A stretch of DNA of 64,000 bases from an uncultured Cytophagales bacterium (lineage in GTDB: Bacteria; Bacteroidota; Bacteroidia; Cytophagales; Cyclobacteriaceae), in contig CAJXNP010000017.1 of assembly GCA_913057175.1 (NCBI GenBank), positions 62,001-126,000 on the forward strand, written 5' to 3'. Of this stretch, positions 16,142 through 25,929 are shown one piece after another. Positions within the stretch are counted from its first letter, which is position 1. Every line of letters starts with the position of its first letter. The notes below the pieces were generated by a model. It did no database searches. It worked only from the letters and a program-made list of their open reading frames with translations, and was not told the origin of the DNA. The position numbers and the translations under genes are program-made.

Positions 16142-17256
16142 GAACAGCAATATCAATTGTATCGGGGGTAATACTTCTGGCAATAGGATTTTTTGCATTT
16201 AAATCCTTATCCAACAGGGAAAAGCAAACAAGGACTCAACCTGATAAAATCATCCAGACAGTTTTTGTCAATGAGGTCAGGAATCAAAAGACGCCTATCG
16301 TCATTCGTGAGAGTGGGCGATTGGCAGCGAAGAATAAAATAGAAATTTTTGCCGAGGTGCAAGGAGTAATGGAAGCTAATGGCAGGGAGTTCAAACCTGG
16401 AGTGAAATATCGTAAAGGCGAAACTATTGTCAAGATCAGAAGCAATGATTATACGGCGAACCTTCAGGCGCAAAAGAGCAACCTGATAAATTTAATCACA
16501 TCCATTTTGCCTGATTTAAGACTGGATTATCCCGAGGCATTTCAAAAGTGGGATACCTATGTTCGCAATTTTGATATGGACAAGCCTGTTCCGGAGCTTC
16601 CCGAGGCAGAAACCGACAAAGAAAAATTCTTCATAACAGGAAGAAATATTTATTCCACCTATTACAATACCAAAAACATGGAAATAACCCTTTCCAAGTA
16701 CAATCTACGGGCACCTTTCTCGGGTATATTGACCGATGCGGTTGTTACACCGGGAACGTTGGTGAGACAGGGCCAGAAACTGGGTGAATTCATCGACCCC
16801 TCTGTTTACGAATTGGAAGTTGCGGTCAGCAAATCGCATATGTCTTCATTGGATATCGGGAAACACGTGGAGGTTAGGGACGCAGAAAATCCAGGCACAA
16901 CCTGGGATGGTACCATCGTCAGGATCAATGGTCGGGTAGACCCCAATACACAAACAGTTCAGGTTTTCATACAGGTAAAAGGCGAAGGACTCCGCGAAGG
17001 GATGTATCTGGAAGCTGCCATGACTGGTGAGGAAATTGACAATTCATTCGAAGTAAATAGAAACCTGTTGATAAATGAGAGGGAATTGTATGTGGTACGT
17101 GACAGTGTATTGACCCTGGCTGAAATTGAACCTTTATTCTTTTATCAGAAGACAGCAGTTGTCAAAGGGCTAAAAGATGGTGAGGTCCTGGTTACGAGAC
17201 AAGTACCAGGGGGTTACCCAGGAATGAAAGTTCAGGTTTCTAATTCAGAGCAATAG
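16138..17256 (+). CDS. RND efflux periplasmic adaptor (HlyD/MFP family)
   Basis: A 372-aa adaptor linking the inner-membrane RND pump to TolC. It has an N-terminal membrane anchor (ISIVSGVILLAIGFFAF), a split lipoyl/barrel-sandwich domain (ESGRLAAKNKIEIFAEVQGVM and later LRAPFSGILTDAVVTPGTLVRQGQKLGEF), a short helical hairpin between them, and a beta-barrel domain (DIGKHVEVRDAENPGTTWDGTIVRINGRVDPNTQTVQVFI). No lipobox is visible. It overlaps the marR stop by 4 bp and is followed after 6 bp by the pump gene. Confidence 0.9.
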   Translation: MRTAISIVSGVILLAIGFFAFKSLSNREKQTRTQPDKIIQTVFVNEVRNQKTPIVIRESGRLAAKNKIEIFAEVQGVMEANGREFKPGVKYRKGETIVKIRSNDYTANLQAQKSNLINLITSILPDLRLDYPEAFQKWDTYVRNFDMDKPVPELPEAETDKEKFFITGRNIYSTYYNTKNMEITLSKYNLRAPFSGILTDAVVTPGTLVRQGQKLGEFIDPSVYELEVAVSKSHMSSLDIGKHVEVRDAENPGTTWDGTIVRINGRVDPNTQTVQVFIQVKGEGLREGMYLEAAMTGEEIDNSFEVNRNLLINERELYVVRDSVLTLAEIEPLFFYQKTAVVKGLKDGEVLVTRQVPGGYPGMKVQVSNSEQ

Positions 17257-17262
17257 GCCAAT

Positions 17263-20200
17263 ATGAAAAGCATTATATCTTATTTTATAAAGTATCCTGT
17301 TGCGGTTAATGCCTTTCTTCTGGGTATTGTCATTTTAGGGATTGCCGGAGTATTCCGTCTTACCTCATCCTTCTTTCCACTTAACGATTCCCGCTTTATT
17401 TCTATTAGCGTTGCTTACCCCGGCGCATCCCCTCAGGAGATGGAAGAGGGTGTTGTACTGAAGATTGAGGATAATCTTAGGGGATTGGTAGGGATTGATC
17501 GATTCACTTCTCAATCAAATGAAAATTCAGCCTCTATAACGGTGGAAATTTTGAAGGGATACGACATAGACGTTGTATTGGCTGATATTAAGAATGCTGT
17601 TGATCGTGTGCCGTCATATCCGGTAGGGATGGAACCACCTGTCATTTCCAAAGATATTTTCCGTGATGAAGCGATTTCATTTACAGTAAGCGGAGATAAT
17701 ATATCTCTTAGTTCGCTCAAACAAATTGCCAGGGACGTGGAGACAGACCTTCGGGCGATCGATGGGATTTCCCAGGTGGAAGTTTCCGGATACCCCAGCG
17801 AAGAAATTGAAATTGCTTTGGATGAAGATAAACTAAGGGCCTATAATCTGACTTTTAGCGAAGTGGCAAATGCCGTATCCCGTACAAACATCCTTGTTAC
17901 AGGTGGCTCGATTAAAACGGAAACAGAGGAATATCTGATACGGGTTAACAACCGGGTTTACCACGGCGATGAAATGAACAATATCGTTGTAAAGGCTGAT
18001 GAATCAGGCAATAAAGTTTACCTGGGCGATGTAGCACAGGTAAAGGACAAATGGTCTGAAAACCCGAACAGGTTATACTTCAATGGACAGCCTTCTGTTG
18101 CGATCACTGTCAGTAGCACCAATTCAGAAGACATGGTCTCTGTAGCTGACAAATCCAAAGAATACATAGAAGAATTTAATGCCACACACGACAATGTTCA
18201 GTTGAGCATCACTTCAGACAGGTCGCTTGTCATTGTTCAGCGAACAAAACTACTGATGGAAAATGCGCTGATAGGAGCGGTATTGGTGATATTGTTTTTG
18301 GCGATTTTCCTTCGACCAAGATTGGCTTTTTGGGTGGCATTTGGCTTGCCCATTTCATTCCTGGGTATGTTCATTTTTGCTCCCGGATTAGGTGTGACGA
18401 TCAATGTTTTATCATTGTTTGGGATGATCATCGTAGTGGGGATACTGGTGGATGATGGAATTGTGATTTCAGAGAATATTTATCATCATTTTGAAAAAGG
18501 AAAAAATGCCATCCGTGCGGCCATAGATGGTACGATGGAGGTGATTCCGGCGATTGTCTCAGCCATTCTGACGACTGTCGTTGCTTTTTCTACTTTCTTT
18601 TTTCTCGATGGTCGAATAGGTGAATTCTTTAGTGAAGTTTCTATTATAGTTATACTGACCTTGTCAGTTTCACTTATTGAAGCTTTAATCATATTGCCAG
18701 CGCACGTTGCTCATTCTAAGGCTTTAACAAGAGAGCAAAAAGCCTACAAGTTTAATCGGTGGGCAGATAAGGGCATGAGCTGGTTTCGGGACAAGTTTTA
18801 CATTCCATCATTGAAATTTTTCCTTCACCATAAATTCCTGGGATTTGCCATTCCAATTATGTTATTATTAGTGACGTTAGGATCTATTGGAGGTGGGATC
18901 GTTCGGGTGACCTTTTTCCCGCAGATTGCCAGCGACCGGGTCTCGGTTTCGCTTCGAATGCCACAGGGAACAAGCGAAGCGATTACAGATTCTATCATTT
19001 CTAAAGTAGAAAAAGCTACCTGGGAGGTGAACGAGGAATTTACAGCCAGACAATCAGAAGGTAAGCAGGTTGTTGAAAATGTAATCAAGCGAATTGGCCC
19101 GGGTACTGCAAATGCCTCCTTGTCAATCAACCTTCTTCCTGGTGAGGAAAGGGATTTTCCATCCTTTGCCATTGCGACTGCCATCAATGAAAAAGTAGGA
19201 GAGCTTCACGGTGTGGAAAGCATCGAATATGGTTCCGGTGGGAACTTTGGAGGCAAGCCGGTTTCAGTTTCCCTTTTAGGGAATAACATTTCCGACCTGA
19301 AAGGAGCGAAAGAGGCTTTAAAAGGCGAATTTCTTAAAAACGGTTTGTTAAAAGATGTTTCGGATAATGATCCTGAAGGGATAAAGGAAATAAAAGTAAC
19401 CTTAAAAGAAAATGCATACCCCTTAGGGTTTCAATTAAACGATGTAATCAATCAGGTTCGTAGTGGATTCTTTGGCCTGCAGGTACAGCGCTTTCAGCGA
19501 AGAAGGGACGAAATAAGGGTTTGGGTGAGATATGATAAAAATACCCGCTCATCGATTGAAAATCTCAGTAGCATGCGCGTAGTGAGCCCAACAGGCTACC
19601 GGGTGCCGTTTAGTGAAATCGCAGCCTATGAAATAGAAAGAGGGGAAATTTCCATCAATCACTTAAATGGAGTCAGGGAGATCAGGGTCGATGCGGACCT
19701 GAAGGATCCTTCTAACAGTTCGACAGATATCATGACAGATGTCAAGGATAATATCATGCCGCAGATCCTATCCAAATTCCCGACCGTGAAGCCATCGTAC
19801 GAAGGCCAGAACAGAGAAGCCAATAAAACCACAGGGTCAGCCGGGCAGGTTTTACCAATCGTCTTATTCCTCATTTTCGTGATCATTGCTTTTACTTTCC
19901 GGTCCTTTAGTCAGCCGCTTTTACTGATCATCATGATCCCGTTCAGCCTGATAGGTGTAGCCTGGGGGCATTGGATCCATGGTTTTCCCATTAACATTTT
20001 GTCTTTCCTGGGAATTATCGCTTTGATAGGTATCGTGGTGAATGATGGTCTTGTTTTGATCGGGAAATTCAACGGATACCTGAAAGAAGGAATGAATTTT
20101 AACGATGCTTTGGTGGAAGCAGGAAGATCGAGATTTCGCGCCATTTTCCTAACCTCCCTGACAACTGTTGCGGGGTTGGCTCCCCTGATCTTTGAGAAAA

Positions 20201-20418
20201 GCCGGCAGGCGCAGTTCCTTATTCCCATGGCAATTTCGATTGCCTATGGAATTATGATAGCGACCGTTTTGACATTGGTCATGCTACCATTGCTTTTATC
20301 ACTGGGCAATAGCATTAAAGTTTATGTGCTGTGGTTATTCAAGGGAAACAAACCCACGCAGGAATCTGTAGAAAGAGCGATCATTGAACAAAAAGCTGAA
20401 TATGAAGAAGTACATTAA
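17263..20418 (+). CDS. RND-type efflux pump permease (HAE1/AcrB-like)
   Basis: A 1051-aa proton-driven inner-membrane pump. It has the two-fold layout of RND proteins: TM1 (AVNAFLLGIVILGIAGVF), a large periplasmic loop with FISISVAYPGASPQEMEEGV, a first six-helix bundle including GILVDDGIVISENIYHH (the Asp pair of the proton relay), a second periplasmic loop, and a second bundle with IALIGIVVNDGLVLIGKFN and TTVAGLAPLIFEKS. The length is normal for the family (about 1020-1060). The 3' end overlaps the TolC gene by 17 bp. The substrate is unknown; the MarR control suggests drug or toxic-compound export. Confidence 0.93.
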   Translation: MKSIISYFIKYPVAVNAFLLGIVILGIAGVFRLTSSFFPLNDSRFISISVAYPGASPQEMEEGVVLKIEDNLRGLVGIDRFTSQSNENSASITVEILKGYDIDVVLADIKNAVDRVPSYPVGMEPPVISKDIFRDEAISFTVSGDNISLSSLKQIARDVETDLRAIDGISQVEVSGYPSEEIEIALDEDKLRAYNLTFSEVANAVSRTNILVTGGSIKTETEEYLIRVNNRVYHGDEMNNIVVKADESGNKVYLGDVAQVKDKWSENPNRLYFNGQPSVAITVSSTNSEDMVSVADKSKEYIEEFNATHDNVQLSITSDRSLVIVQRTKLLMENALIGAVLVILFLAIFLRPRLAFWVAFGLPISFLGMFIFAPGLGVTINVLSLFGMIIVVGILVDDGIVISENIYHHFEKGKNAIRAAIDGTMEVIPAIVSAILTTVVAFSTFFFLDGRIGEFFSEVSIIVILTLSVSLIEALIILPAHVAHSKALTREQKAYKFNRWADKGMSWFRDKFYIPSLKFFLHHKFLGFAIPIMLLLVTLGSIGGGIVRVTFFPQIASDRVSVSLRMPQGTSEAITDSIISKVEKATWEVNEEFTARQSEGKQVVENVIKRIGPGTANASLSINLLPGEERDFPSFAIATAINEKVGELHGVESIEYGSGGNFGGKPVSVSLLGNNISDLKGAKEALKGEFLKNGLLKDVSDNDPEGIKEIKVTLKENAYPLGFQLNDVINQVRSGFFGLQVQRFQRRRDEIRVWVRYDKNTRSSIENLSSMRVVSPTGYRVPFSEIAAYEIERGEISINHLNGVREIRVDADLKDPSNSSTDIMTDVKDNIMPQILSKFPTVKPSYEGQNREANKTTGSAGQVLPIVLFLIFVIIAFTFRSFSQPLLLIIMIPFSLIGVAWGHWIHGFPINILSFLGIIALIGIVVNDGLVLIGKFNGYLKEGMNFNDALVEAGRSRFRAIFLTSLTTVAGLAPLIFEKSRQAQFLIPMAISIAYGIMIATVLTLVMLPLLLSLGNSIKVYVLWLFKGNKPTQESVERAIIEQKAEYEEVH

Positions 20419-21727
20419 AAATATACCTGTTTTAGTCATTTTATTTGGAATGGGGTTTCATTCTTATTCCCAGGATACTACTACACTATTATTGAAGGAT
20501 GATGCGGTGCAGATAGCACTGGAAAACAACTACGATATAAAGGTTGCCAGGAACAATGTGGATGCTGCTGAAAACAATGCAAGTATTTTTAACAGTGGAT
20601 ACCTGCCAACTGTTTCAGCTTCTGCACAGGCGAATTACAATAAAAATTCGACTACAACGAATTTTACAGATGGAAGTATTCAGGAAAGGGATATTGAAAA
20701 CACCTCCTATAATTCATCACTAGGCTTGAATTATACCTTATTTGATGGATTGGGACGAAAGTACAATTATTCGAAACTACAGGAGCAATATAATCTTTCA
20801 GAACTTCAGGCAAGGCAGGTGATCGAATCAACCGTTTTACAACTGTTTGAAGTTTACTATGAAGTGGCCCGCCTTTCCGAAAATGAAAGAAACCTGGTTG
20901 AGACACTGGATATTTCCAGGGATAGGTTACAGCGGGCAAAATTTGGTTATGAATATGGCCAGAGCACTCAGTTGGATGTCCTGAATGCCGAAGTAGATTA
21001 TAATACAGACAGTGTAAATTATCTCAACATTACCCAGCAATTGGATAATGTAAAGAGAAACCTGAATGTAATCCTTGGAAGAGATGTCAATATGTCGTTT
21101 TCGGTGGATACCACTATCAACTATATGGGAGGTTTAACATTAGATGACTTGCTTGATGAATCCTTTGAAAACAACGTAGGTTTATTGCAAAATGAATCCT
21201 TCCTGAAAGCATCCGAATTTGATGTAGGAATATCAAAATCAGGGTATGTGCCAAAAGTTGATCTAAATGCATCCTACCGATGGCAGCGAAATGGAGCATC
21301 CATATTTTTTGATTCCCAGCAATCTGTGGGACCGAACGCCGGCGTAACCCTTAGCTGGAATATCTTTGATGGGGGATTGACCAATACACGGGTTCAAAAT
21401 TCAAAAATAGCCGTTGAAAACGAACAGATATTAAAAGAACAGGCAGAGCAAAACCTTGAAAGGAATGTGAATAATGCATGGAGGTTCTATCAGAATGCAT
21501 TATTTGTTCTGGAAGCTCAGCGAAAAAACCTGCAAACAGCTCAGAGGAACTTTGACCGAACGCAGGAGCAAAACAAGCTTGGGCAGATTACATCTATCGA
21601 ATTCAGGCAGGCACAATATAACTTGTTGCAAGCGGAATTCACCTTTAACCAGGCCAAATACGACGCCAAAATAGCCGAACTGGCATTGCTGCAACTGGCC
21701 GGGCACTTGCTGGAAGCGGAGTATTGA
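20402..21727 (+). CDS. TolC-like outer-membrane efflux protein
   Basis: A 441-aa outer-membrane channel for the RND pump. The signal peptide MKKYIKNIPVLVILFGMGFHSYS ends in SYSQ. Two OEP repeats follow, each with long coiled helices and beta strands (QIALENNYDIKVARNNVDAAENNASIF early; EAQRKNLQTAQRNFDRTQEQNKLGQIT late). ATG 20402 is preferred over TTG 20384, since it starts directly at the signal peptide and gives a normal overlap with the pump gene. It is the last gene of the operon. Confidence 0.92.
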   Translation: MKKYIKNIPVLVILFGMGFHSYSQDTTTLLLKDDAVQIALENNYDIKVARNNVDAAENNASIFNSGYLPTVSASAQANYNKNSTTTNFTDGSIQERDIENTSYNSSLGLNYTLFDGLGRKYNYSKLQEQYNLSELQARQVIESTVLQLFEVYYEVARLSENERNLVETLDISRDRLQRAKFGYEYGQSTQLDVLNAEVDYNTDSVNYLNITQQLDNVKRNLNVILGRDVNMSFSVDTTINYMGGLTLDDLLDESFENNVGLLQNESFLKASEFDVGISKSGYVPKVDLNASYRWQRNGASIFFDSQQSVGPNAGVTLSWNIFDGGLTNTRVQNSKIAVENEQILKEQAEQNLERNVNNAWRFYQNALFVLEAQRKNLQTAQRNFDRTQEQNKLGQITSIEFRQAQYNLLQAEFTFNQAKYDAKIAELALLQLAGHLLEAEY

Positions 21728-22273
21728 TGAGTTGGAAGACGGAAGTCGGAAGACCGAAGACGGAAGCTAAAAAGTTTGCACAGGGCATAGGGCAGAGAGC
21801 AGGTAGTGATCGGTTAACAGTAATCGTTAAAAATCAACCTGAAACCAGAAACTTAATTAACTCAATCCAGGGTCGGAAGTCCGAAGACAGAAGTTTGCAG
21901 GGGGCAGAAAAGAAAGTGAACGGTAATCAGTGAAAAGTAATAGGTAAAAGTAAAAAAAACCAACAACCAGTAACTTATTCAACCAATTAACTCAATTCAG
22001 GGTCAGAAGTCCAAAGTCTGAAGACGGAAATTTAAAAGTTGAAAGGAGCTAGGATTCGCTAAGAGCAGAGTGCAAAGGGCATAGAGCAGGGAGTGATCGG
22101 TTAACAGTAATCGGTAAAAATTAACCAGAAACCAACAACCAGTAACTCAATCAACCAATTAACTAAACAACCCAATAACTTATCAACAAACCAGAAACAA
22201 GAAACAAGAAACAAGTAACTTAACTCCCTCTTCCCGTTAAATTCCCTATATTGGTTTTTAAACTGGAAAACCG
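21728..22273. repeat. 546-bp low-complexity region of degenerate direct repeats
   Basis: There is no gene here. The DNA is built of worn copies of purine-rich words: GGAAGACGGAAGTCGGAAG (21734 on) and related strings near 21869 and 22005; GTGATCGGTTAACAGTAATCG occurs near 21808 and again near 22091, each preceded by a GCAxAGGGCATAG block; AACCAGTAACT / AACCAATTAACT words recur at 21965-22230. The spacing of the two large copies is about 285 bp. Similar text reappears after the TRAP operon. The origin is unclear; it may be slipped-strand expansion. Confidence 0.7.
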
Positions 22274-23284
22274 ATGCCCTTCAACAGAATTTTTCAGCTG
22301 GTCATCCTGCTGTCAATACTTTTTTCTTGTCAATCAAATCATGAAAAAGCAGAGGTTGTTCTCAAGCTTGGCCATCAGGCGAATGAACAGGATGTCTGGC
22401 ATCGTTCGGTAGATTATTTTTCAAAAGTAGTTGATTCCCTTTCTGATGGTCAGATTGAGGTGAGGGTATTTCATAGCGAACAGCTTGGAAAAGAGCTGGA
22501 TATGATCCGGTCGATCGAAGCAGGGATTGACGATCTGACAATCTCAGGAGAATCCATGCAAAACTGGATCGAAGAAACCGCTTTTTGCGGGATGCCCTAC
22601 CTGATCCGTGACCTCGACCATCTCAGTCAGGTCGTGGATGGACCTGTTGGGGAAAGAATTGCTCAAAAAATGATCAATGAAATGGGAGTGAGGCCTTTAG
22701 CTTATTTTGCCAGGGGACCACGTCACCTCACATCCAATCGACCCATTAAACATCCTGATGATTTGAATGGCATGATTCTTAGGGTGCCTCCGGTTCCCAT
22801 CTCCGTTTCGACCTGGGAAGCATTGGGCGCCAAGCCCACCCCGATGACCTTTTCAGAGGTTTTTACCTCTCTTCAGCAAAAGACCATCGAAGGTCAGGAA
22901 AATCCTTTTGCCCTGATTTACAGTGCGGGTTTTTATGAAGTTCAGGATTATGTTAATCTCACCGGGCACGTCATTGGATGGGTCTATGTGATCATGGGAG
23001 AGGCAAGATTCAGATCCTTGTCTACGGAACATCAGGAAATTATATTAAAAGCCGGACGCATGATGCAGGAATATCACGAAGACGAGTTTGTCAAACAGGA
23101 AGAAATGCTCAGGCAGTTGTTGGTTGATAGGGGAATGGAAATGATCAATGTGGATGAGGAGGCATTTCGAAAAAGAGCCAGCGAGGCTGTGGTCAATAAC
23201 ATAGCCGAACCCATTAAACCAATGTATTACGAAATTATTAATATGCCGAAAAAGAATGAAAAAGATACTCTCCCTCATTTATAG
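22274..23284 (+). CDS. TRAP transporter substrate-binding lipoprotein (DctP family)
   Basis: A 336-aa periplasmic binding protein that captures an organic acid for a TRAP transporter. The lipobox LFSCQ places the mature N-terminus at Cys20. DctP features include LKLGHQANEQDVWHRSVDYFSKVV, EVRVFHSEQLGKELDMIRSIEAG, and the conserved Arg region ILRVPPVPISVSTWEALGAKPTPMTFSEVFTSLQQKTIEGQENPF; the Arg of LRVP usually binds the substrate carboxylate. It overlaps the DctQ gene by 29 bp. The exact substrate (C4-dicarboxylate, uronate or keto acid) cannot be told. Confidence 0.92.
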   Translation: MPFNRIFQLVILLSILFSCQSNHEKAEVVLKLGHQANEQDVWHRSVDYFSKVVDSLSDGQIEVRVFHSEQLGKELDMIRSIEAGIDDLTISGESMQNWIEETAFCGMPYLIRDLDHLSQVVDGPVGERIAQKMINEMGVRPLAYFARGPRHLTSNRPIKHPDDLNGMILRVPPVPISVSTWEALGAKPTPMTFSEVFTSLQQKTIEGQENPFALIYSAGFYEVQDYVNLTGHVIGWVYVIMGEARFRSLSTEHQEIILKAGRMMQEYHEDEFVKQEEMLRQLLVDRGMEMINVDEEAFRKRASEAVVNNIAEPIKPMYYEIINMPKKNEKDTLPHL

Positions 23285-23729
23285 GATAGCTGAGTTTGGC
23301 ACATGGATCAGCCTGGTTGGAATGATCGTGGCTGTAGTAATCCAGGTCGTTACGCGATTTTTACTGCCAAGCGCACCATCCTGGACAGAGGAGCTTAGCC
23401 GAATTTTTTTCATTTACTCGGTTGGATTCGGAGCTGCCGTTGGGATCAGGCATGATGCATTTGTCAAACTCGAGTTGATCAGAAATTATATGACTGAAAA
23501 ATCCTATCACTTTCTAAATGTCATCATTTATCTATGCATCATTTTATTCTCCTTTGTCATGATCTTTTATGCCTGGGATTTTGTGCAAATTGGTGTGTCG
23601 GAACAATCACCGTCATTAAAGATCCATATGAATTTTGTCTTTTTCAGCATGGTAATCATGATGTTTTCAATTACCATATTTTCCATTGAAAAACTTTTGG
23701 ACTTAACCTCAAATATTAAAACCAAATGA
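23256..23729 (+). CDS. TRAP transporter small permease (DctQ family)
   Basis: A 157-aa four-helix membrane protein. It shows the DctQ signature SWTEELSRIFFIYSVGFGAAVGIRHDAFVKLEL between helices, with hydrophobic spans at ISLVGMIVAVVIQVV, the FFIYSV region, VIIYLCIILFSFVMIFY and FFSMVIMMFSITIF. It overlaps the binding-protein gene by 29 bp and the large permease gene by 4 bp (ATGA), so translation is coupled across all three. Confidence 0.92.
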   Translation: MKKILSLIYRIAEFGTWISLVGMIVAVVIQVVTRFLLPSAPSWTEELSRIFFIYSVGFGAAVGIRHDAFVKLELIRNYMTEKSYHFLNVIIYLCIILFSFVMIFYAWDFVQIGVSEQSPSLKIHMNFVFFSMVIMMFSITIFSIEKLLDLTSNIKTK

Positions 23730-25000
23730 TCTGGATCTTGTTCATTGTATTTTTCGCACTTCTGTTTTTGGGCTTCCCCATCGCGTTTGCTTTGGGCATT
23801 TCTGTGCTTTCGTACCTGCTGATTGCTGATATTTCGCTTACCATTATTCCGCTGAAGATGTATTCGGGGATTGATGTATTTGTATTGCTCAGTATCCCCG
23901 GATTTATCCTTGCCGGAAATCTGATGAATCACTGTGGAATGACAGACCGAATCATTGCTTTTTGCAATCATATCGTTGGGCATGTTCGCGGAGGATTGGG
24001 ATTGGCAAATATTGGCGCTTCCATGATCTTTGCGGGGATTTCAGGAACAGCTGTTGCAGATACGGCCAGTATCGGATCGGTGATGATTCCCGCTATGAAA
24101 AAAGAAGGGTATGAGGCGGATTATTCATGCGCTGTTACTGCATCTTCCTCAACGGTCGGACCGATCATTCCTCCGAGCTTGCCCATGATCATTGCGGGAT
24201 CACTCACAGGATTGTCCATTGGAAAACTGTTTCTGGCAGGAGCCATCCCTGGTTTACTTCTCGCTACAGGTCTGATGATTACTTCCTTTGTCATTTCCAA
24301 AAAACGGTCTCATCCCAAGCGGTTAAAATCGACTTTCAAAAAAATAGGAGGTGGCTTTGTTGATGCATTCTGGGCCATAATGATGACTTTTCTGATCTTA
24401 TTCGGAATTGTTGGTGGCGTTTTTACTCCCACAGAAGCATCTATTGTTGCAGTTTTATATGCCTTGTTTGTGGGATTGTTTTTTTACAAATCCATCCGGC
24501 TCAGGGATCTTAAGAAAATCATCATCGAATCCGCAGGTACGACTGCTTCCCTTATGATTTTGGTAGGGTTTGCGAATCTGTTTGGCTGGATTCTGGTAAG
24601 CGAACAAATTCCTCAGCAACTGGCAGAATCCATGCTGGGATTTACGACCAATAAATGGGTAATACTTTTACTGATCAACGTTTTACTGTTATTCGTTGGT
24701 ACATTTATGGAAACCATTGCCTCGCTGCTGATCTTGTTTCCAATTTTATTGAAAGTAGCGATGGCAGTTGATGTTGATCCCATTCAGTTTGCGGTAATTG
24801 CTGTGCTGAATCTGATCATCGGGCTGAATACCCCTCCGGTAGGAGTGTGCTTATTTGTCGCTTCGAGTATTGGGAAAGTTCCTGTTGAAAAGATTGCCAG
24901 GGCCGGGTTTCCCTTTTTGATAGTGAGTTTGATTGTTCTGTTTTTGGTGACGTATATCCCTCAGATATCGTTGTTCCTGCCTGAGTTGTTTATGGATTGA
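23726..25000 (+). CDS. TRAP transporter large permease (DctM family)
   Basis: A 424-aa sodium-coupled permease of the TRAP system. It is strongly hydrophobic, with about 11-12 spans, and has the DctM motifs GFPIAFALGISVLSYLL, ISGTAVADTASIGSVMIPAM, SSSTVGPIIPPSLPMIIAGS and GLNTPPVGVCLFVASSIG. The length matches the family. It completes a DctPQM operon that would import an organic acid. Confidence 0.93.
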   Translation: MIWILFIVFFALLFLGFPIAFALGISVLSYLLIADISLTIIPLKMYSGIDVFVLLSIPGFILAGNLMNHCGMTDRIIAFCNHIVGHVRGGLGLANIGASMIFAGISGTAVADTASIGSVMIPAMKKEGYEADYSCAVTASSSTVGPIIPPSLPMIIAGSLTGLSIGKLFLAGAIPGLLLATGLMITSFVISKKRSHPKRLKSTFKKIGGGFVDAFWAIMMTFLILFGIVGGVFTPTEASIVAVLYALFVGLFFYKSIRLRDLKKIIIESAGTTASLMILVGFANLFGWILVSEQIPQQLAESMLGFTTNKWVILLLINVLLLFVGTFMETIASLLILFPILLKVAMAVDVDPIQFAVIAVLNLIIGLNTPPVGVCLFVASSIGKVPVEKIARAGFPFLIVSLIVLFLVTYIPQISLFLPELFMD

Positions 25001-25013
25001 AAAAGCCAGGAGA

Positions 25014-25251
25014 CGGGAGCTGGAAGTTTAATAGCTCAAAGTTCAAAGCTGAAAGGGAAGGTATCTTTTAAACCTCTTCTGACTTTTGGGTTCCTTCCAC
25101 CTTAAGTATCATGCCCACCATGGTTATTCGTCCGACCAACTCGCACAAGCTTTTGCCCATTCAAGTGGTAGGACGAAGACACTCAGAGTGCTATTCAAAA
25201 GCTGGGAGTCGGGAGCTGGAAGTTTAATAGCTCAAAGTTCAAAGCTGAAAG
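25014..25251. repeat. pair of exact 42-bp direct repeats
   Basis: 25014-25055 and 25210-25251 are identical, 196 bp apart. Each begins CGGGAGCTGGAAG and contains AGCTCAAAGTTCAAAGCTG, itself built of small repeats. Between them lies sequence with no gene. The same purine-rich vocabulary occurs upstream of the TRAP operon at 21.7-22.2 kb. Confidence 0.8.
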
Positions 25252-25284
25252 CTCAAAGTTAGAATTTTGTCTGGACAGGAAAGT

Positions 25285-25323
25285 CTCTGTGAAACTTTGC
25301 GCAAAACTCTGTGAATCTTTGTG
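25285..25323. repeat. two tandem 17-bp near-identical words
   Basis: CTCTGTGAAACTTTGCG (25285) and CTCTGTGAATCTTTGTG (25307) are 22 bp apart and differ at two bases. They are followed at 25327-25369 by CCGAC/TTCGG words that look like the reverse complement of the purine-rich repeats at 21.73 kb. No gene lies in 25001-25374. Confidence 0.6.
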
Positions 25324-25374
25324 GTAAAGCTTTTCCGACTTCGGTCTTCGGACCTTCCTCTTCCGACTATCCAA

Positions 25375-25812
25375 TCAATAAAACTTATGTGTTCGCATAT
25401 ACTCATCAATCGAATATTTGCCTGATCCATAAAAAAGGAAGAAAATTAGTAGGGCTAATACGACTACTGAAACACTCAATTCGGAATTGACAGCAAAAAA
25501 GCCTTTGTCAGCATTAATGAAAATCACTGCCCCAAGGAGGATCGGAAGCTGGAATAAAACGGCAACACGGGTAACCAGTCCAATGGCAATTAGCAGTCCA
25601 CCAACCAAATGCGCAAAGACGACGTAGTGGACGAGACCGGCAGCCACAAAATCAAATTTGCTTTTCATAACGATGGTGTTCAACGCCTCGAGATCTGTTG
25701 CAAATATGATCCCCTTGATCAGGATGAAAATGCCAAGTGCAAAGCGAATAAAGTCAATCCAGACAGAATTATGGGTATCTGCCCAATGGTTTAATTTTTG
25801 AATCGTATTCAT
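25375..25812 (-). CDS. DoxX family membrane protein
   Basis: A 145-aa four-helix inner-membrane protein. It shows the DoxX-like pattern FIRFALGIFILIKGIIFATDLEAL, then AAGLVHYVVFAHLVGGLLIAIGLVTRVAVLFQLPILLGAVIF and a last span VVVLALLIFFLFYGSGKYSIDEYM. DoxX-type proteins have been linked to redox or sulfur metabolism and stress, but the role is not fixed. It is a single gene between the repeat region and the MFS gene. Confidence 0.82.
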   Translation of the reverse strand: MNTIQKLNHWADTHNSVWIDFIRFALGIFILIKGIIFATDLEALNTIVMKSKFDFVAAGLVHYVVFAHLVGGLLIAIGLVTRVAVLFQLPILLGAVIFINADKGFFAVNSELSVSVVVLALLIFFLFYGSGKYSIDEYMRTHKFY

Positions 25813-25929
25813 AGCACAGTTGAGAATGGTGTACTTTTAATTTACACAAAATATCTCAGGAAGTTGCAATTAAACTATGAAAACAGAAAGCAGGTCACTG
25901 GATTGACATGCTGTTGTTTCGCTACATGG

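Noticed and set aside
21724-21933. open frame through the repeat region
   Set aside because: It is made of degenerate purine-rich repeat text and gives a meaningless product.
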